A DNA stretch of 64,000 bases from CAWJLE01 sp963843645 (GCA_963843645.1 CAWJLE010000003.1:806001-870000); one strand, 5' to 3'. Shown: positions 44,375-53,287, numbered from the stretch's first letter. Made by a program: numbers and translations. Notes: generated from the letters alone by a model not told the origin.

Positions 44375-45192
44375 ATCGCCAAAAGTTGTCCGGCCACGTC
44401 CTGTCTTGCCTCACCGTGCTCCTGGCGCTCGTGATGTTCTTTCCGATCCTGTGGATGATTCTGACGTCTTTCAAGACAGAGGCCAACGCTTTCAGTTTCC
44501 CGCCCGCGATCATCTTCAAGCCGATCCTGGATCAATACGACATCGCGCTGGGTCAACTGGGATACTTCGACTTCCTGTACAACACGGTGATCATCACGGC
44601 TTTCTCCACGTTCATCGCGCTCTTGCTGGGACTTCCTGCCGCCTACGCCCTGGCTTTCTACCCAGGCAAGCACAGCAATTTCACCTTGTTGTGGATTATG
44701 TCGACGAGAATGCTCCCCTCGGTGGGCGTGATCGTCCCGTTGTACGTCATTTTCAAGAACCTGGGGCTGTTCGACACCTACCGGGGCCTGATCATTCTTT
44801 ACACGGCCATGAACATGCCGTTGGTGATTTGGATGATGCGCTCTTTCTTGATCGATTTACCCTTCGAAGCAATCGAAGCGGCGCGGATCGACGGCGCCGG
44901 CCTGTTGCAAGAAATGTGGCTGGTCGTTCTGCCGATGGCCCTTCCCGGCCTGATGTCGACCATTTTGCTGTGCATCATCTTCACGTGGAACGAGTTCTTC
45001 CTGGCGTTCAACCTGACGATCACCAAGGCCTCGCCGCTCACAGTATTCATCGTCGGCTTCAAGACGTCCGAAGGCCTCTTCTGGGCCAAGATGTCGGCAG
45101 CCGCGACGGTATCCGCATTGCCGGTCATAATCGCCGGATGGGTATCGCAGCGCCAACTCGTCCGCGGCCTCACCGCCGGCGCCGTCAAGTAG
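44371..45192 (+). CDS. Carbohydrate ABC transporter permease 2 (MalG/UgpE type)
   Basis: 273 residues; the ATG at 44371 follows AAAGGAGG and overlaps the upstream stop (ATGA). Six helices are visible, with FFPILWMILTSFKTEA after the first, and the coupling loop FEAIEAARIDGAGLLQEMWLVVLPMALPG. The C-terminus GWVSQRQLVRGLTAGAVK is typical of this subunit. It pairs with permease 1. No ATPase gene follows, so the operon must use an ATPase encoded elsewhere, plausibly the MsmX/UgpC-type one at 14386-15492. The operon is convergent with the catabolic genes that follow. Confidence 0.9.
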   Translation: MNRQKLSGHVLSCLTVLLALVMFFPILWMILTSFKTEANAFSFPPAIIFKPILDQYDIALGQLGYFDFLYNTVIITAFSTFIALLLGLPAAYALAFYPGKHSNFTLLWIMSTRMLPSVGVIVPLYVIFKNLGLFDTYRGLIILYTAMNMPLVIWMMRSFLIDLPFEAIEAARIDGAGLLQEMWLVVLPMALPGLMSTILLCIIFTWNEFFLAFNLTITKASPLTVFIVGFKTSEGLFWAKMSAAATVSALPVIIAGWVSQRQLVRGLTAGAVK

Positions 45193-45388
45193 GCGCGGCC
45201 CTTTGGAGCAGACGGAGCAAACTGATGCAGCAGGAATCGGCTCGGGACATCCGGAGTTTCGGCAACCTCGGATGTCTGAGTACCACACCGTTAGCCCGCG
45301 ACGTGACTCGGTCCGGGTCGCGAAGCCGACCTCGGCTTCAGTCGCCCGGCGCGAGCGGTCGCTCCGGGGCTGGCGGCTGTTTCATATA

Positions 45389-45426
45389 CCGGAGACCGGC
45401 GCTCTTCTGGCTGCGCCGGTCTCCGG
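45389..45426. terminator. Bidirectional terminator between convergent operons
   Basis: Perfect 14-bp inverted repeat (45389-45402 with 45413-45426), ten-base loop. It lies between the permease stop (45192) and the HAD hydrolase stop (45464). The region 45193-45388 holds no recognisable gene. Confidence 0.78.
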
Positions 45427-45463
45427 GCAAGCTTCAATACAGCTACTGAACGATTCTCGGTCT

Positions 45464-46243
45464 CTATCCCTGCAAGACACTCTGCAGATCTTCGACTCTA
45501 AAATAAAGGGCGGGCCGAGCCGCACTTCGGTTCGCCAGCACCTGGGACACTATCCCACCGGGGTCGCCCAGGCACGTCAAGACGATGTCGGCCTCGGAGA
45601 AGTCCTCCTCGCGGGTGTAGCCGCTCACAGTCACCACGCACTTCATTCCTGCAGCGACTGCAGCCTGGAGTCCGTTCCGCGAGTCTTCCACTACTACACA
45701 CTCGCGTGGAGACACACCCAGCCTTTCGGCCGCCAGCAGATAGATGTCCGGCGCAGGCTTCTTGGCCTTGACGACATCGCCGGCCAGGACCAACGAAAAG
45801 CGCCCCGCCGTCCCCGCCCCCATGGTGTGTTTCAGGACTGACTCGACGGACTCCTGAGCGGAGGTGGAGGCCACGGCCAGGGTCCATCCCTTATCCAGCG
45901 CCTCCTCGGACAGTCGCTTCACGCCCGGGCGCGCGGGGATCTTGCCCGAGTTGATGATCTCCTTGTAAATAGCTGTCTTCTTCTTGTGCCAGCTGGCGAT
46001 CATCTCAGCACGACCAGCTTCGTCTGCCGGAGGCGTGAAAGCCGACAGGAACGCCGGCTCCGAAAGCAGGCTGGACATCCGCTCTTTGCCGCCTCCGATC
46101 TTCAGCTTCCGACCGTACTCCTCGACAGACCACTGCCAGGGGACGCCCAACTCGTGCCACATCTGGTTGAACGCGGGCAAATGGCCATACTGCTCGGTAT
46201 CGGCCAGAACACCGTCACAGTCGAAGATCAACACGTGACTCAT
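45464..46243 (-). CDS. HAD-superfamily hydrolase (CbbY/phosphoglucomutase-like)
   Basis: 259 residues. HAD motif I is LIFDCDGVLADTE, motif II LAVASTSAQ, motif III lysine in VVKAKKPAPDIYLLAAERLG and motif IV VVVEDSRNGLQAA. The alpha-helical cap (about 20-95) is of the beta-phosphoglucomutase/CbbY class. Phosphatase or phosphosugar mutase activity is expected. The ATG overlaps the stop of the aldolase gene (ATGA at 46240-46243). As last gene of the DapA-kinase-aldolase operon it probably handles a sugar phosphate from that route, either dephosphorylating a side product or isomerising an intermediate. Confidence 0.88.
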   Translation of the reverse strand: MSHVLIFDCDGVLADTEQYGHLPAFNQMWHELGVPWQWSVEEYGRKLKIGGGKERMSSLLSEPAFLSAFTPPADEAGRAEMIASWHKKKTAIYKEIINSGKIPARPGVKRLSEEALDKGWTLAVASTSAQESVESVLKHTMGAGTAGRFSLVLAGDVVKAKKPAPDIYLLAAERLGVSPRECVVVEDSRNGLQAAVAAGMKCVVTVSGYTREEDFSEADIVLTCLGDPGGIVSQVLANRSAARPALYFRVEDLQSVLQG

Positions 46244-47094
46244 GCAGCCCTCCCCTCGCTCCCAAAGATGTGCATAAACTGCTTGACCATGCCGATGACG
46301 TCCTTCCGCACGGCCCCCAGCAGTTTGAGCGGGTCATACTCGGTGGGTTTCTGCTCCAGATAGTTCCGGAATGCATCGGCGAAAGTGATCTTGAGTTGCG
46401 TCGAGATGTTAACCTTCGGTGCACCGCGCGCGATCAGTTGCTGGAACACCTCATCGCTCAGCCCCGTCCCGCCGTGGACCACGAGAGGCACAGGTTCCAC
46501 GGCCAGGATCTCCGACACACGCTGGAAATTGATCTTGGGCTCACCCTTGTACAGACCGTGAGCCGTGCCGATAGCCGGGGCGAAGCTGTCGATGTGGGTC
46601 GTGCGGATGAACTCAACAGCCTTGTCCAAAGCGACGATCGGTCCGCCGTACTCGTTGCCGACGCCGTCTTCCACACCCTTTACGGCTTCCAGCTCGCCCT
46701 CGACGGCCGCCCCGCAGGCGTGCGCCTGGGCCACGACTTCAGTGGTCTGCTGCAGGTTTTCCTCGTAGCTGAGCTTGGAGCCGTCGAACAGGACCGAGTT
46801 CCAGCCGGCCGCCAGGCAGTCGTCGATCACTTTCCGGTCCGGGCAGTGGTCCAGGTGCAACGTGGCCGGGATGGGTGCCCGCCTGGCCATTTCCTCGAAC
46901 ATGAGTTGAATCAGCTTGGCGCCCATTTGTTTGACCGTCTTAACGGACACCTGAACGATGACGGGTGACCGCGTCTCGGCGGCCGCGTCCAGGACTGCTT
47001 CCATGGTCAGGTCGTTCACAATGTTGAATGCCCCGACCCCATACCGCTCTTCGAATGCGGGTTTCAAAATCTCCGGCATAGTTACGACTGACAT
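46240..47094 (-). CDS. Class II fructose/tagatose-bisphosphate aldolase family protein
   Basis: 284 residues; the ATG at 47094 (MSVVTMPE) is six bases after AGGAGG. Zinc-binding and catalytic features of class II aldolases are present: HLDHCPD, VEGELEAVKGVEDG, IGTAHGLYKGEPKINF and VVHGGTGL, then KVNISTQLK. The sequence is of the GatY/KbaY/FbaA group, which splits ketose bisphosphates into dihydroxyacetone phosphate and an aldehyde. It lies 17 bases after the FGGY kinase, which would supply the phosphorylated ketose. The natural substrate may be fructose-, tagatose- or another ketose-phosphate. Confidence 0.9.
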   Translation of the reverse strand: MSVVTMPEILKPAFEERYGVGAFNIVNDLTMEAVLDAAAETRSPVIVQVSVKTVKQMGAKLIQLMFEEMARRAPIPATLHLDHCPDRKVIDDCLAAGWNSVLFDGSKLSYEENLQQTTEVVAQAHACGAAVEGELEAVKGVEDGVGNEYGGPIVALDKAVEFIRTTHIDSFAPAIGTAHGLYKGEPKINFQRVSEILAVEPVPLVVHGGTGLSDEVFQQLIARGAPKVNISTQLKITFADAFRNYLEQKPTEYDPLKLLGAVRKDVIGMVKQFMHIFGSEGRAA

Positions 47095-47110
47095 ACCCAA
47101 CCTCCTCCGT

Positions 47111-48559
47111 TCAGTTCACGCATGATGCCGACGACTGGCAGCTGATGGATCGCTCGCAGTCTGAACTCACCGGGAGCCCGACGCGTCGAGTCTGACTGAA
47201 TTGCCCCTCCAAGAAGAACTGTCCAAGCATGGCTGCGCCCAGCAAAGAGGACTGTTCCTGATATCCATACTCGAAGTCGCCCATCCAGCGTCTCTTCGCC
47301 CCCATCATCCCTCGAATTCGGGCTGCTCCCCCGGAGGTCATGACCTTCGGCCGAAGATCGACGAGACCGGCCACCTCGCGCAGGTGCTGACCATGGTAAG
47401 CCGCGTTGCCCTTGATCAAGCCTAGCAGCATCTTATCGCGAGTCGCCTCCAAGTTCAAGCCGGAAAAGCTCGCGCGCAGCTGTTCGAGACTGTAACGCGA
47501 TCCTTGCAGGAAGGGCACGTACACCGGCAGGTCGGCGTCAGCCTCGTCGACGTCGTCCGCCGAGAGGAAGTCGGCCAGAACGCTGGGGACATACTCGTCG
47601 TAGAATTCCCGCTCGGTCATGCCGATGCAGAACACCGAGTGGAACCATTCGAGGGCCTTGCCGCCGGTGTTGAGCACGAAGAACGTGACCCACCGGTCCG
47701 GGATCACGTGACACCGGACGTTGAAGTTCGGCGAGCTGACGGGCCGGTCCACGCAGACGTTTGTAATCTCGCAGGTGCCGGCGATCAGGTTGATGTCGCC
47801 GGGTTCCGTCAGTCCGCCGGAGAGGGCAGCGAGGACGGCGTCGTTTCCGCCGCACAGTATCTCGCAGTCTCGGGGCAGTCCCAACTCGTGCGCAACTTGC
47901 GGCAGGATCCGCCCGGCACTGTCGTACGATTGGATGAGCGGCGGCAACAGATTGGGCGGCAGATCCGCAGCCGCCAACACATCCGCGTTCCACGTCAGGT
48001 CGTGCCGGGCAGTGTTGTAGAGACCGGTAATTGAGGTCGTAGAGGGATCGATCGCCCACTGGCCGCTGAATCGCTTGACCATGTAGGTATTGCAGTGGCC
48101 GAACCTGGCGGTTTCGGCCCACACGTCGGGCTCGTTCTCGCGGATCCATAAGATCGAGCACAGAGAAGAGCCCCCGGAGACGGGCAGATTACAGCCCTCG
48201 CGGAGGAACTTGTCTTCACCAACCCGCTTTCGGATCCAGTTCGCCTGTGAGTGAGAACGGCCGTCACAGAACAGGACAGCAGGTCCCAGCGCCCTTCCGT
48301 CGGCAGCCATCGGCACGAGTCCGGGGGTCGTCACTGAGAACGAGACGATCCCAACCGACAGCAAAAAATCCCGAATCTCTGCGCAGCACTCCCGCAAAGC
48401 CTGCCACCATTTCTCTGGTGCAATGTCAGCCTTGCCGTGATCGTAGAAGCTCACCTCGTAACGACGGGTCGCTTCACACTTCTTCTTCAGGTCGGGGCTG
48501 AAGACCCCAATCTTGAACGCAGTAGTGCCTACATCCAACGCCAGAATGTCTCTCGCCAT
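47111..48559 (-). CDS. FGGY-family carbohydrate kinase (operon with aldolase)
   Basis: 482 residues; GGAGGG precedes the ATG at 48559. The phosphate-1 motif is LALDVGTTAFKIGVF, the second domain begins near DCEILCGGNDAVLAALSGG, and the adenosine motif is KVMTSGGAARI. FGGY kinases phosphorylate pentuloses, hexuloses, glycerol or polyols. The residues after EGQFSQ at the C-terminus look low-complexity and may reflect a local frame problem. Between the DapA-like gene (15 bases upstream) and the aldolase, it likely activates the keto-sugar produced or imported by the neighbouring ABC system. Confidence 0.88.
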   Translation of the reverse strand: MARDILALDVGTTAFKIGVFSPDLKKKCEATRRYEVSFYDHGKADIAPEKWWQALRECCAEIRDFLLSVGIVSFSVTTPGLVPMAADGRALGPAVLFCDGRSHSQANWIRKRVGEDKFLREGCNLPVSGGSSLCSILWIRENEPDVWAETARFGHCNTYMVKRFSGQWAIDPSTTSITGLYNTARHDLTWNADVLAAADLPPNLLPPLIQSYDSAGRILPQVAHELGLPRDCEILCGGNDAVLAALSGGLTEPGDINLIAGTCEITNVCVDRPVSSPNFNVRCHVIPDRWVTFFVLNTGGKALEWFHSVFCIGMTEREFYDEYVPSVLADFLSADDVDEADADLPVYVPFLQGSRYSLEQLRASFSGLNLEATRDKMLLGLIKGNAAYHGQHLREVAGLVDLRPKVMTSGGAARIRGMMGAKRRWMGDFEYGYQEQSSLLGAAMLGQFFLEGQFSQTRRVGLPVSSDCERSISCQSSASCVN

Positions 48560-48574
48560 TGAGAAAAGCCCTCC

Positions 48575-49480
48575 TTAGCTCAGAACACCCTCCTGAATGA
48601 GAACTACTCGAAGCTCCTGAACCTGCTCATCCGTCAAACGCAACAACGGGCGACGAGGTATGCCGCCTCGCAAGCCGGCCAGGTTCATGGCCGCTTTGAC
48701 GCCGGATACGCCGTACTTCCCTGAGATGGCTCTATTGATGCGACTCAACCTTTCCTGCATTGCCGTACCCTTGCTCTCATCTCTGGTCGCCCCACATTCG
48801 AACAGCTCGACGGCGAGGCGAGGGAACGAATTGGCCAGAGACACCGTGCCGCCCACCGCGCCAGCCATCATGGCCGGGAACAGGAAATTCACCGAACCGG
48901 CCAGGACCCGGAACTCATCACCTGTGAAGGCCAAAAAGTTCTCGATGCCGCTGGCTGCGCTGTCCTTCATGCCCACGATATTCTCGTGACTGGCCAAACG
49001 CCCAACCAAGTCGGGCGACAAGGTGACGCCGCAGAAGCCCGGCGCGTTGTATATGAGAAGGGGCACCGGCGACCGGTCCGCCACGGTGGTGAAGTACCGG
49101 TACAGAACGTCGTCCGTCATCTGCTTTCTGAAATATGAAGGCGAAAGCAAAAGGCCGAAGTCTGCGCCCAGATCTCCGGCCTTTTGGAAGAACAACTCGG
49201 TGTCACGTTGAGCTTCGTACGTGGCACCGGCCATGACCACTTGTTGTTGACCCTTGTGTTGGACGATCGTATCGAGAACGGCGAGTTTCTCCTCCTCAGT
49301 GAGGCTCTTGTTCTCACCGTTCGAGCCCAGCGCCAGGTAACCCAGAATCCCCGACTGGGCGTAGCGCTCCAGATTGAAACGCAGTGCTCCGTAGTCGACC
49401 GTTTCATCGAAGGCGAAGGGCGTGGATATTGGAGCGAATACACCCGACAGTTTCTCGACGAGCATCTCGTTAGCCGGCAT
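48575..49480 (-). CDS. DapA/NanA-family (dihydrodipicolinate synthase-like) lyase
   Basis: 301 residues; GGAG lies seven bases before the ATG at 49480. The TIM barrel has the family hallmarks GSNGENKSLTEEEKLAVLD, the substrate Tyr in PLLIYNAPGF and the Schiff-base Lys in IVGMKDSA. In sugar operons such proteins are often aldolases or dehydratases for 2-keto-3-deoxy sugar acids or N-acetylneuraminate rather than lysine enzymes. It is the first gene of a four-gene operon (lyase, kinase, aldolase, HAD hydrolase), divergent from a GntR/FadR regulator. That context argues for a sugar-acid or keto-sugar substrate. Confidence 0.88.
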   Translation of the reverse strand: MPANEMLVEKLSGVFAPISTPFAFDETVDYGALRFNLERYAQSGILGYLALGSNGENKSLTEEEKLAVLDTIVQHKGQQQVVMAGATYEAQRDTELFFQKAGDLGADFGLLLSPSYFRKQMTDDVLYRYFTTVADRSPVPLLIYNAPGFCGVTLSPDLVGRLASHENIVGMKDSAASGIENFLAFTGDEFRVLAGSVNFLFPAMMAGAVGGTVSLANSFPRLAVELFECGATRDESKGTAMQERLSRINRAISGKYGVSGVKAAMNLAGLRGGIPRRPLLRLTDEQVQELRVVLIQEGVLS

Positions 49481-49568
49481 GCAACATCTCCATTGGGCAG
49501 GGCGCGCCGAACCTGCAAGCGCGGGTCCGTCGCGAAGGCACGTCGCCGGGGAGACGGCATGCCGGTTC

Positions 49569-49597
49569 TTGACTTTTTGAATGGATCAACTGATAAT
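49569..49597 (+). promoter_or_regulatory. Promoter of the GntR regulator gene
   Basis: TTGACT (49569-49574), 17-base spacer, GATAAT (49592-49597), about 95 bases before the regulator ATG. Confidence 0.7.
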
Positions 49598-49618
49598 CAA
49601 CCCAAAGAAGGAACGGGA

Positions 49619-49634
49619 TGTAGGTTATCCTACA
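49619..49634. promoter_or_regulatory. Candidate GntR/FadR operator
   Basis: A 16-base perfect palindrome: TGTAGG, four-base centre, CCTACA. It lies between the divergent DapA-type operon and the regulator gene, just downstream of the regulator's promoter. Position and symmetry fit an operator for the GntR protein. Confidence 0.6.
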
Positions 49635-49690
49635 AGTCCCATTCTAGCACGCTTTTGGGATACTGTCAATAGCGAGGGGACCAGACGCCT

Positions 49691-50419
49691 ATGGAATCCG
49701 CACGATCTTTTCGGGGACCTGCCCTCAACCAGGCCATTCGCGACTACATCTTGGGTTTTATCGCGAACGAGCGGTTGGGGGCCGGGGACTCTCTACCTTC
49801 GGAAAACCGATTGGCGCAGGAATTGGGCGTCGCCCGCAACTCGGTTCGGGAGGCGATCAAGGCGCTCCAGTCGCTGGGCATCGTCGAGGTCCGGCACGGC
49901 GAGGGCATCTTCGTGCGCGAGCCCAATTTCGATCCGATGTTGGAGATGATCAGCTATGGCATTCGCGTCGACCCGGACACTGTGTTGAAATGGCTCGAAG
50001 TCCGAATGTGGCTGGAAAGCTCGGTGATCGAAGATGCCGTGACGCGATTGACGGATGAGGACATTCGGGGGCTGGAGGAAATTGTGGAGACGTGGTCCAA
50101 AGCCGTCTATGCCGGGGTGACCGACCATGCATTCCGCAACGAAAAGGACGAGTCTTTCCACCGGGGGCTTTACACCTGCTTGAACAACGATATCCTGATC
50201 AAGCTACTCGAAGTCTTCTGGGTAGCCTTCTCCGAATTCATCGGCCCCTATCGGACTCAACCGATCACCGACCTGCAGGAGCACGTGGCCATCTTAAATG
50301 CAGTGAAGGCGCGCGACCCTCACGCCGCCCGCGAAGCGCTGCTCCACAACATCCGCCGCAACGAAGAGCAAATTCGGTTGATCAAAGAGGGCAAACTACG
50401 GTCGACGACGTCATCTTGA
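49691..50419 (+). CDS. GntR/FadR-family transcriptional regulator
   Basis: 242 residues. The winged-helix N-terminus (about 10-75) has LNQAIRDYILGFIANERLGAGDSLPSENRLAQELGVARNSVREAIKALQSLGIVEV, the GntR signature. The all-helical FCD effector domain follows (about 90-230), with RMWLESSVIEDAV and metal-ligand-type residues in ESFHRGLYTC and LQEHVAILNAV. FCD regulators usually respond to sugar acids, keto-acids or small carboxylates. It is divergent from the DapA-led catabolic operon and is its likely repressor. Convergent with the MFS gene downstream. Confidence 0.9.
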   Translation: MESARSFRGPALNQAIRDYILGFIANERLGAGDSLPSENRLAQELGVARNSVREAIKALQSLGIVEVRHGEGIFVREPNFDPMLEMISYGIRVDPDTVLKWLEVRMWLESSVIEDAVTRLTDEDIRGLEEIVETWSKAVYAGVTDHAFRNEKDESFHRGLYTCLNNDILIKLLEVFWVAFSEFIGPYRTQPITDLQEHVAILNAVKARDPHAAREALLHNIRRNEEQIRLIKEGKLRSTTSS

Positions 50420-50475
50420 GGGCCATCACCCCCGGGCTCCGACGGCCCGCTGCTCAAAAAACCGCTCGAACCGAC

Positions 50476-51969
50476 TCACCGATCGCCGGGTGGGCAGTCG
50501 GCCAGGCAGGGCTGCTCAGCGGCCGCCGCCGGGCTGTGCGAGGGGCGCAAGACCGAAGTTGCTGCAGCCACCAGCGTGATTGCGAAGGACAGCAGGAATG
50601 CCTGGTGCAGACCTGTCTCGAATAGAGCTAACGCGGCCGGCGCGCTGCCCATTCCCCCGCCGTACAAAAACACCCTGAACATGACGTCCTGAGGAATCCG
50701 GCTCAGCACCAGGGGAAAAACGATGGCGATGCTGAGCATCTGTCCGGTATTCATCAGCATCATTCGCGTCCCGGCGGCGATCCCTCTGCGCTCCGCGGCC
50801 ACGCTCGTCATGATCGCGTTGGTGTTGGGCGAGCTGAACAGACCCGAGCCGCCGCCCATCAGCACCATGTATAGCGCGAGCGTGCCATATGACGTCGTGT
50901 GGGTCACGGCGCTCAGCCCGTACAGTCCACCCGCGGAAACCAATAGGCCGGCGGTTGACAGGAATCGCGAGCCGTACCGATCGGAGAGACTGCCGGAGAT
51001 GGGGCCCACCAGCATGAAGGCCGCGCCGAACGGAGCCATCATGATACCGGCCTCCAGCGGACTTTGTCCGTACGGCCCTTGCAGGAAGAAGATCAGCAGA
51101 AACAACACAGCCCCGCGGGCCAGGCCGTTCAGCAGGCCCGCCAGGTTAGCAAACGCAAACAGCCGATCTCGAAAGAGCCGCAGATCCAGCATCGGCTGCG
51201 CCGCCCTCGCCTCTATCCATGCAAAGAGCACCAGGGCGGGAACCCCTACCGCAATCAGTACGTAGGCAATGCCAGGATGGAGAAGTGGGAAGGCCATCAA
51301 GGACAGCGCCAGTAGAATCGAGCCAAGGCCCACTGTGAACGTGACGCTGCCCGGCCAGTCGAAAACCTGGCTGTGCGGCGCGGAAAAGGGCTCGCGCAAA
51401 CGCCGGATCGCCCACACGGTGCCGAACACGCCGAGCGGCACGTTGACGAGGAAGACCCAGCGCCAGGAAAGCGTCGACGTCAGCAAGCCGCCGACGACCG
51501 GCCCCAACAGAAAGCCCGCAGCCGCGGCGATCTGGTTCACGCCGAGCCCCAGGCCCACCCGGCCGTGCCGGAAGGCGTCGGTCACGATAGCGGTGCTGTT
51601 GGCAAACAGGAGCGCGCCGCCGATCCCCTGAATCATCCGGAAGCATACGAGGTCCCATCCATGAAATTGCGGCTGAGCCAGCCCTGCCAACAACGAGCCG
51701 AGCGTGAAGATTGCAAACCCAGCGTTGTACAGCTGCTTCCGCCCGAACATGTCCGCCAACCGACCCACCACCGGCACCAATGCCGTTGTGATCAAAAGGT
51801 AGCCCAGCAGGACCCACATGATGGTCAGAAAACCGGCCTGCAAGCTGGTGAGGACTTCCGGCAGCGCAATGACCAACGCCGATCCCTGCACCGAAGCCAG
51901 CAGCGCACCCACCGAAGTCACGGACAGGGCCACCCACTCATATCCATCCCAATTCACTCCTGTTCTCAT
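50476..51969 (-). CDS. MFS drug/H+ antiporter-like exporter (DHA2/EmrB type)
   Basis: 497 residues; I prefer the ATG at 51969 (MRTGVNWDGYEW) behind GGGGAGAGG. About 14 hydrophobic helices are seen, with the MFS loop 2-3 motif GRLADMFGRKQLYNAG and motif C-like GPVVGGLLTSTLSWRWVFLVNVPLG, which marks antiporters of the 14-helix DHA2 family. The C-terminal tail is Ala/Pro-rich. No regulator lies next to it and it is convergent with the GntR gene. Substrates are likely toxic small molecules; not determinable here. Confidence 0.88.
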   Translation of the reverse strand: MRTGVNWDGYEWVALSVTSVGALLASVQGSALVIALPEVLTSLQAGFLTIMWVLLGYLLITTALVPVVGRLADMFGRKQLYNAGFAIFTLGSLLAGLAQPQFHGWDLVCFRMIQGIGGALLFANSTAIVTDAFRHGRVGLGLGVNQIAAAAGFLLGPVVGGLLTSTLSWRWVFLVNVPLGVFGTVWAIRRLREPFSAPHSQVFDWPGSVTFTVGLGSILLALSLMAFPLLHPGIAYVLIAVGVPALVLFAWIEARAAQPMLDLRLFRDRLFAFANLAGLLNGLARGAVLFLLIFFLQGPYGQSPLEAGIMMAPFGAAFMLVGPISGSLSDRYGSRFLSTAGLLVSAGGLYGLSAVTHTTSYGTLALYMVLMGGGSGLFSSPNTNAIMTSVAAERRGIAAGTRMMLMNTGQMLSIAIVFPLVLSRIPQDVMFRVFLYGGGMGSAPAALALFETGLHQAFLLSFAITLVAAATSVLRPSHSPAAAAEQPCLADCPPGDR

Positions 51970-52175
51970 CGCACGATACACCTCTCCCCGTATATTACAG
52001 CACGCTGTCAATAGAACACGTCACCGCGGGTGCATCGAGGATTTCGGGCACGGCACCACCCAAAGCAGGCACATTCGAAATCGGCCTGATTTGTATTCTC
52101 AGTATTTTTTCAGTACAATAGCGCCATTAGCTTATATATACGATCATATCGCAGCAATAGAGGGGGACGGTGTTC

Positions 52176-53270
52176 ATGAATGCGTGGCGAGTGGCGGCGA
52201 GTCTCGGTTTGGTTTTGGCGGTCGTGATCGTGGCGGCGCTGGCCGGCCCGGCCGGCGCATCCTGCCCTTCCCAGCGAGAGTTCATCGTGACGGAAGCCGA
52301 CGACGGGGACACGGTAACCCTGGCTCCGGGCGACGGTCTCAATGTCTCCCTGACCGGCAACCCAACGACCGGCTACCTGTGGGAAGTCAGTGGTGACCTC
52401 GACGCCGCCATACTTAAGCCGGTCGGCGATCCTGGCTTCCAGAAGGAGAGTGGACTGATCGGCGCGGGCGGTGTCCAGACGAACCAGTTCGAGGCGGTCG
52501 GTCCCGGCCAGACTCTCCTGACGATGATCTATCATCGGCCATGGGAGAAGGACACGCCGCCGGAGAAGAGCTTCTCCGTGACGGTCATCGTGGAGTCGGC
52601 TCAGCCGCCCCGCGAGATCGCGCTCACAGCCAAAGACGACGGCGCCACCGCGGACGTGACCGTGGGCGATCTCCTTCAGGTTTCGCTTGCAGGCAACCCC
52701 ACCACCGGCTACACGTGGGAAGCAGCCCCTGCGCCGGACGCAGCGGTGCTGGCCCAGCTGGGAGACGCTCAGTTTGCACCGGAATCAAATCTCGACGGCG
52801 CACCGGGCACGATGACGCTCATGTTCAAAGCTATCGGGGCCGGCAAGACCACTCTGACGCTGGTTTATCATCAGCCCTGGGACCAGACGACGGCACCTGC
52901 GAAAACCTTCACCGTCGACGTAACCGTCGAGGCAGCCGTCGAGCCGGCGCTAACCCTCACCGATCAGGCGGACGGCAGCAAGCAACAACTTAAGGTTGGC
53001 CAGCGGGCTCTCGTGCTCCTTCCCAGCAATCCCACAGCCGGCTACAGCTGGCAGGTCGGCCCAGAGTTCGATCAGAAGGTGCTTCGGCAGGTTGGAGAGC
53101 CCGGCTTCGATCAGGATGCCGGGCTGATCGGGGCAGGCGGCATAGAGAGCTTCCTCTTCGAGGCCGTCGCCCCAGGAGAGACCACCCTCAGTATGTCGTA
53201 CGCCCGTCCCTGGGAAAGCAAGATGCCGGAGAAGACGTTCACCGTCCAGGTCGGGGTCACGGCGAAATGA
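52176..53270 (+). CDS. Exported protein with three chagasin-like (I42) protease-inhibitor domains
   Basis: 364 residues; the ATG at 52176 lies nine bases after GAGGGGG. A signal peptide (MNAWRVAASLGLVLAVVIV..., cleavage near AGAS) precedes three tandem beta-sandwich domains (about 35-140, 145-255 and 258-364). Each holds the inhibitor loops: GNPTTGYLWE / GNPTTGYTWE / SNPTAGYSWQ; the glycine loop GAGG in domains one and three (DGAPGT in two); and RPWE / QPWD / RPWE. These correspond to the three loops that chagasin inserts into papain-like cysteine proteases. Three domains in one protein are unusual. A host-defence or self-protection role against cysteine proteases is inference. Confidence 0.85.
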   Translation: MNAWRVAASLGLVLAVVIVAALAGPAGASCPSQREFIVTEADDGDTVTLAPGDGLNVSLTGNPTTGYLWEVSGDLDAAILKPVGDPGFQKESGLIGAGGVQTNQFEAVGPGQTLLTMIYHRPWEKDTPPEKSFSVTVIVESAQPPREIALTAKDDGATADVTVGDLLQVSLAGNPTTGYTWEAAPAPDAAVLAQLGDAQFAPESNLDGAPGTMTLMFKAIGAGKTTLTLVYHQPWDQTTAPAKTFTVDVTVEAAVEPALTLTDQADGSKQQLKVGQRALVLLPSNPTAGYSWQVGPEFDQKVLRQVGEPGFDQDAGLIGAGGIESFLFEAVAPGETTLSMSYARPWESKMPEKTFTVQVGVTAK

Positions 53271-53287
53271 CCGCTGCGCTATGAGCT

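Noticed and set aside
43693..45192. A genuinely fused two-permease protein
   Set aside because: One extra base explains the fusion, and the ATGA overlap plus ribosome site mark two separate genes.
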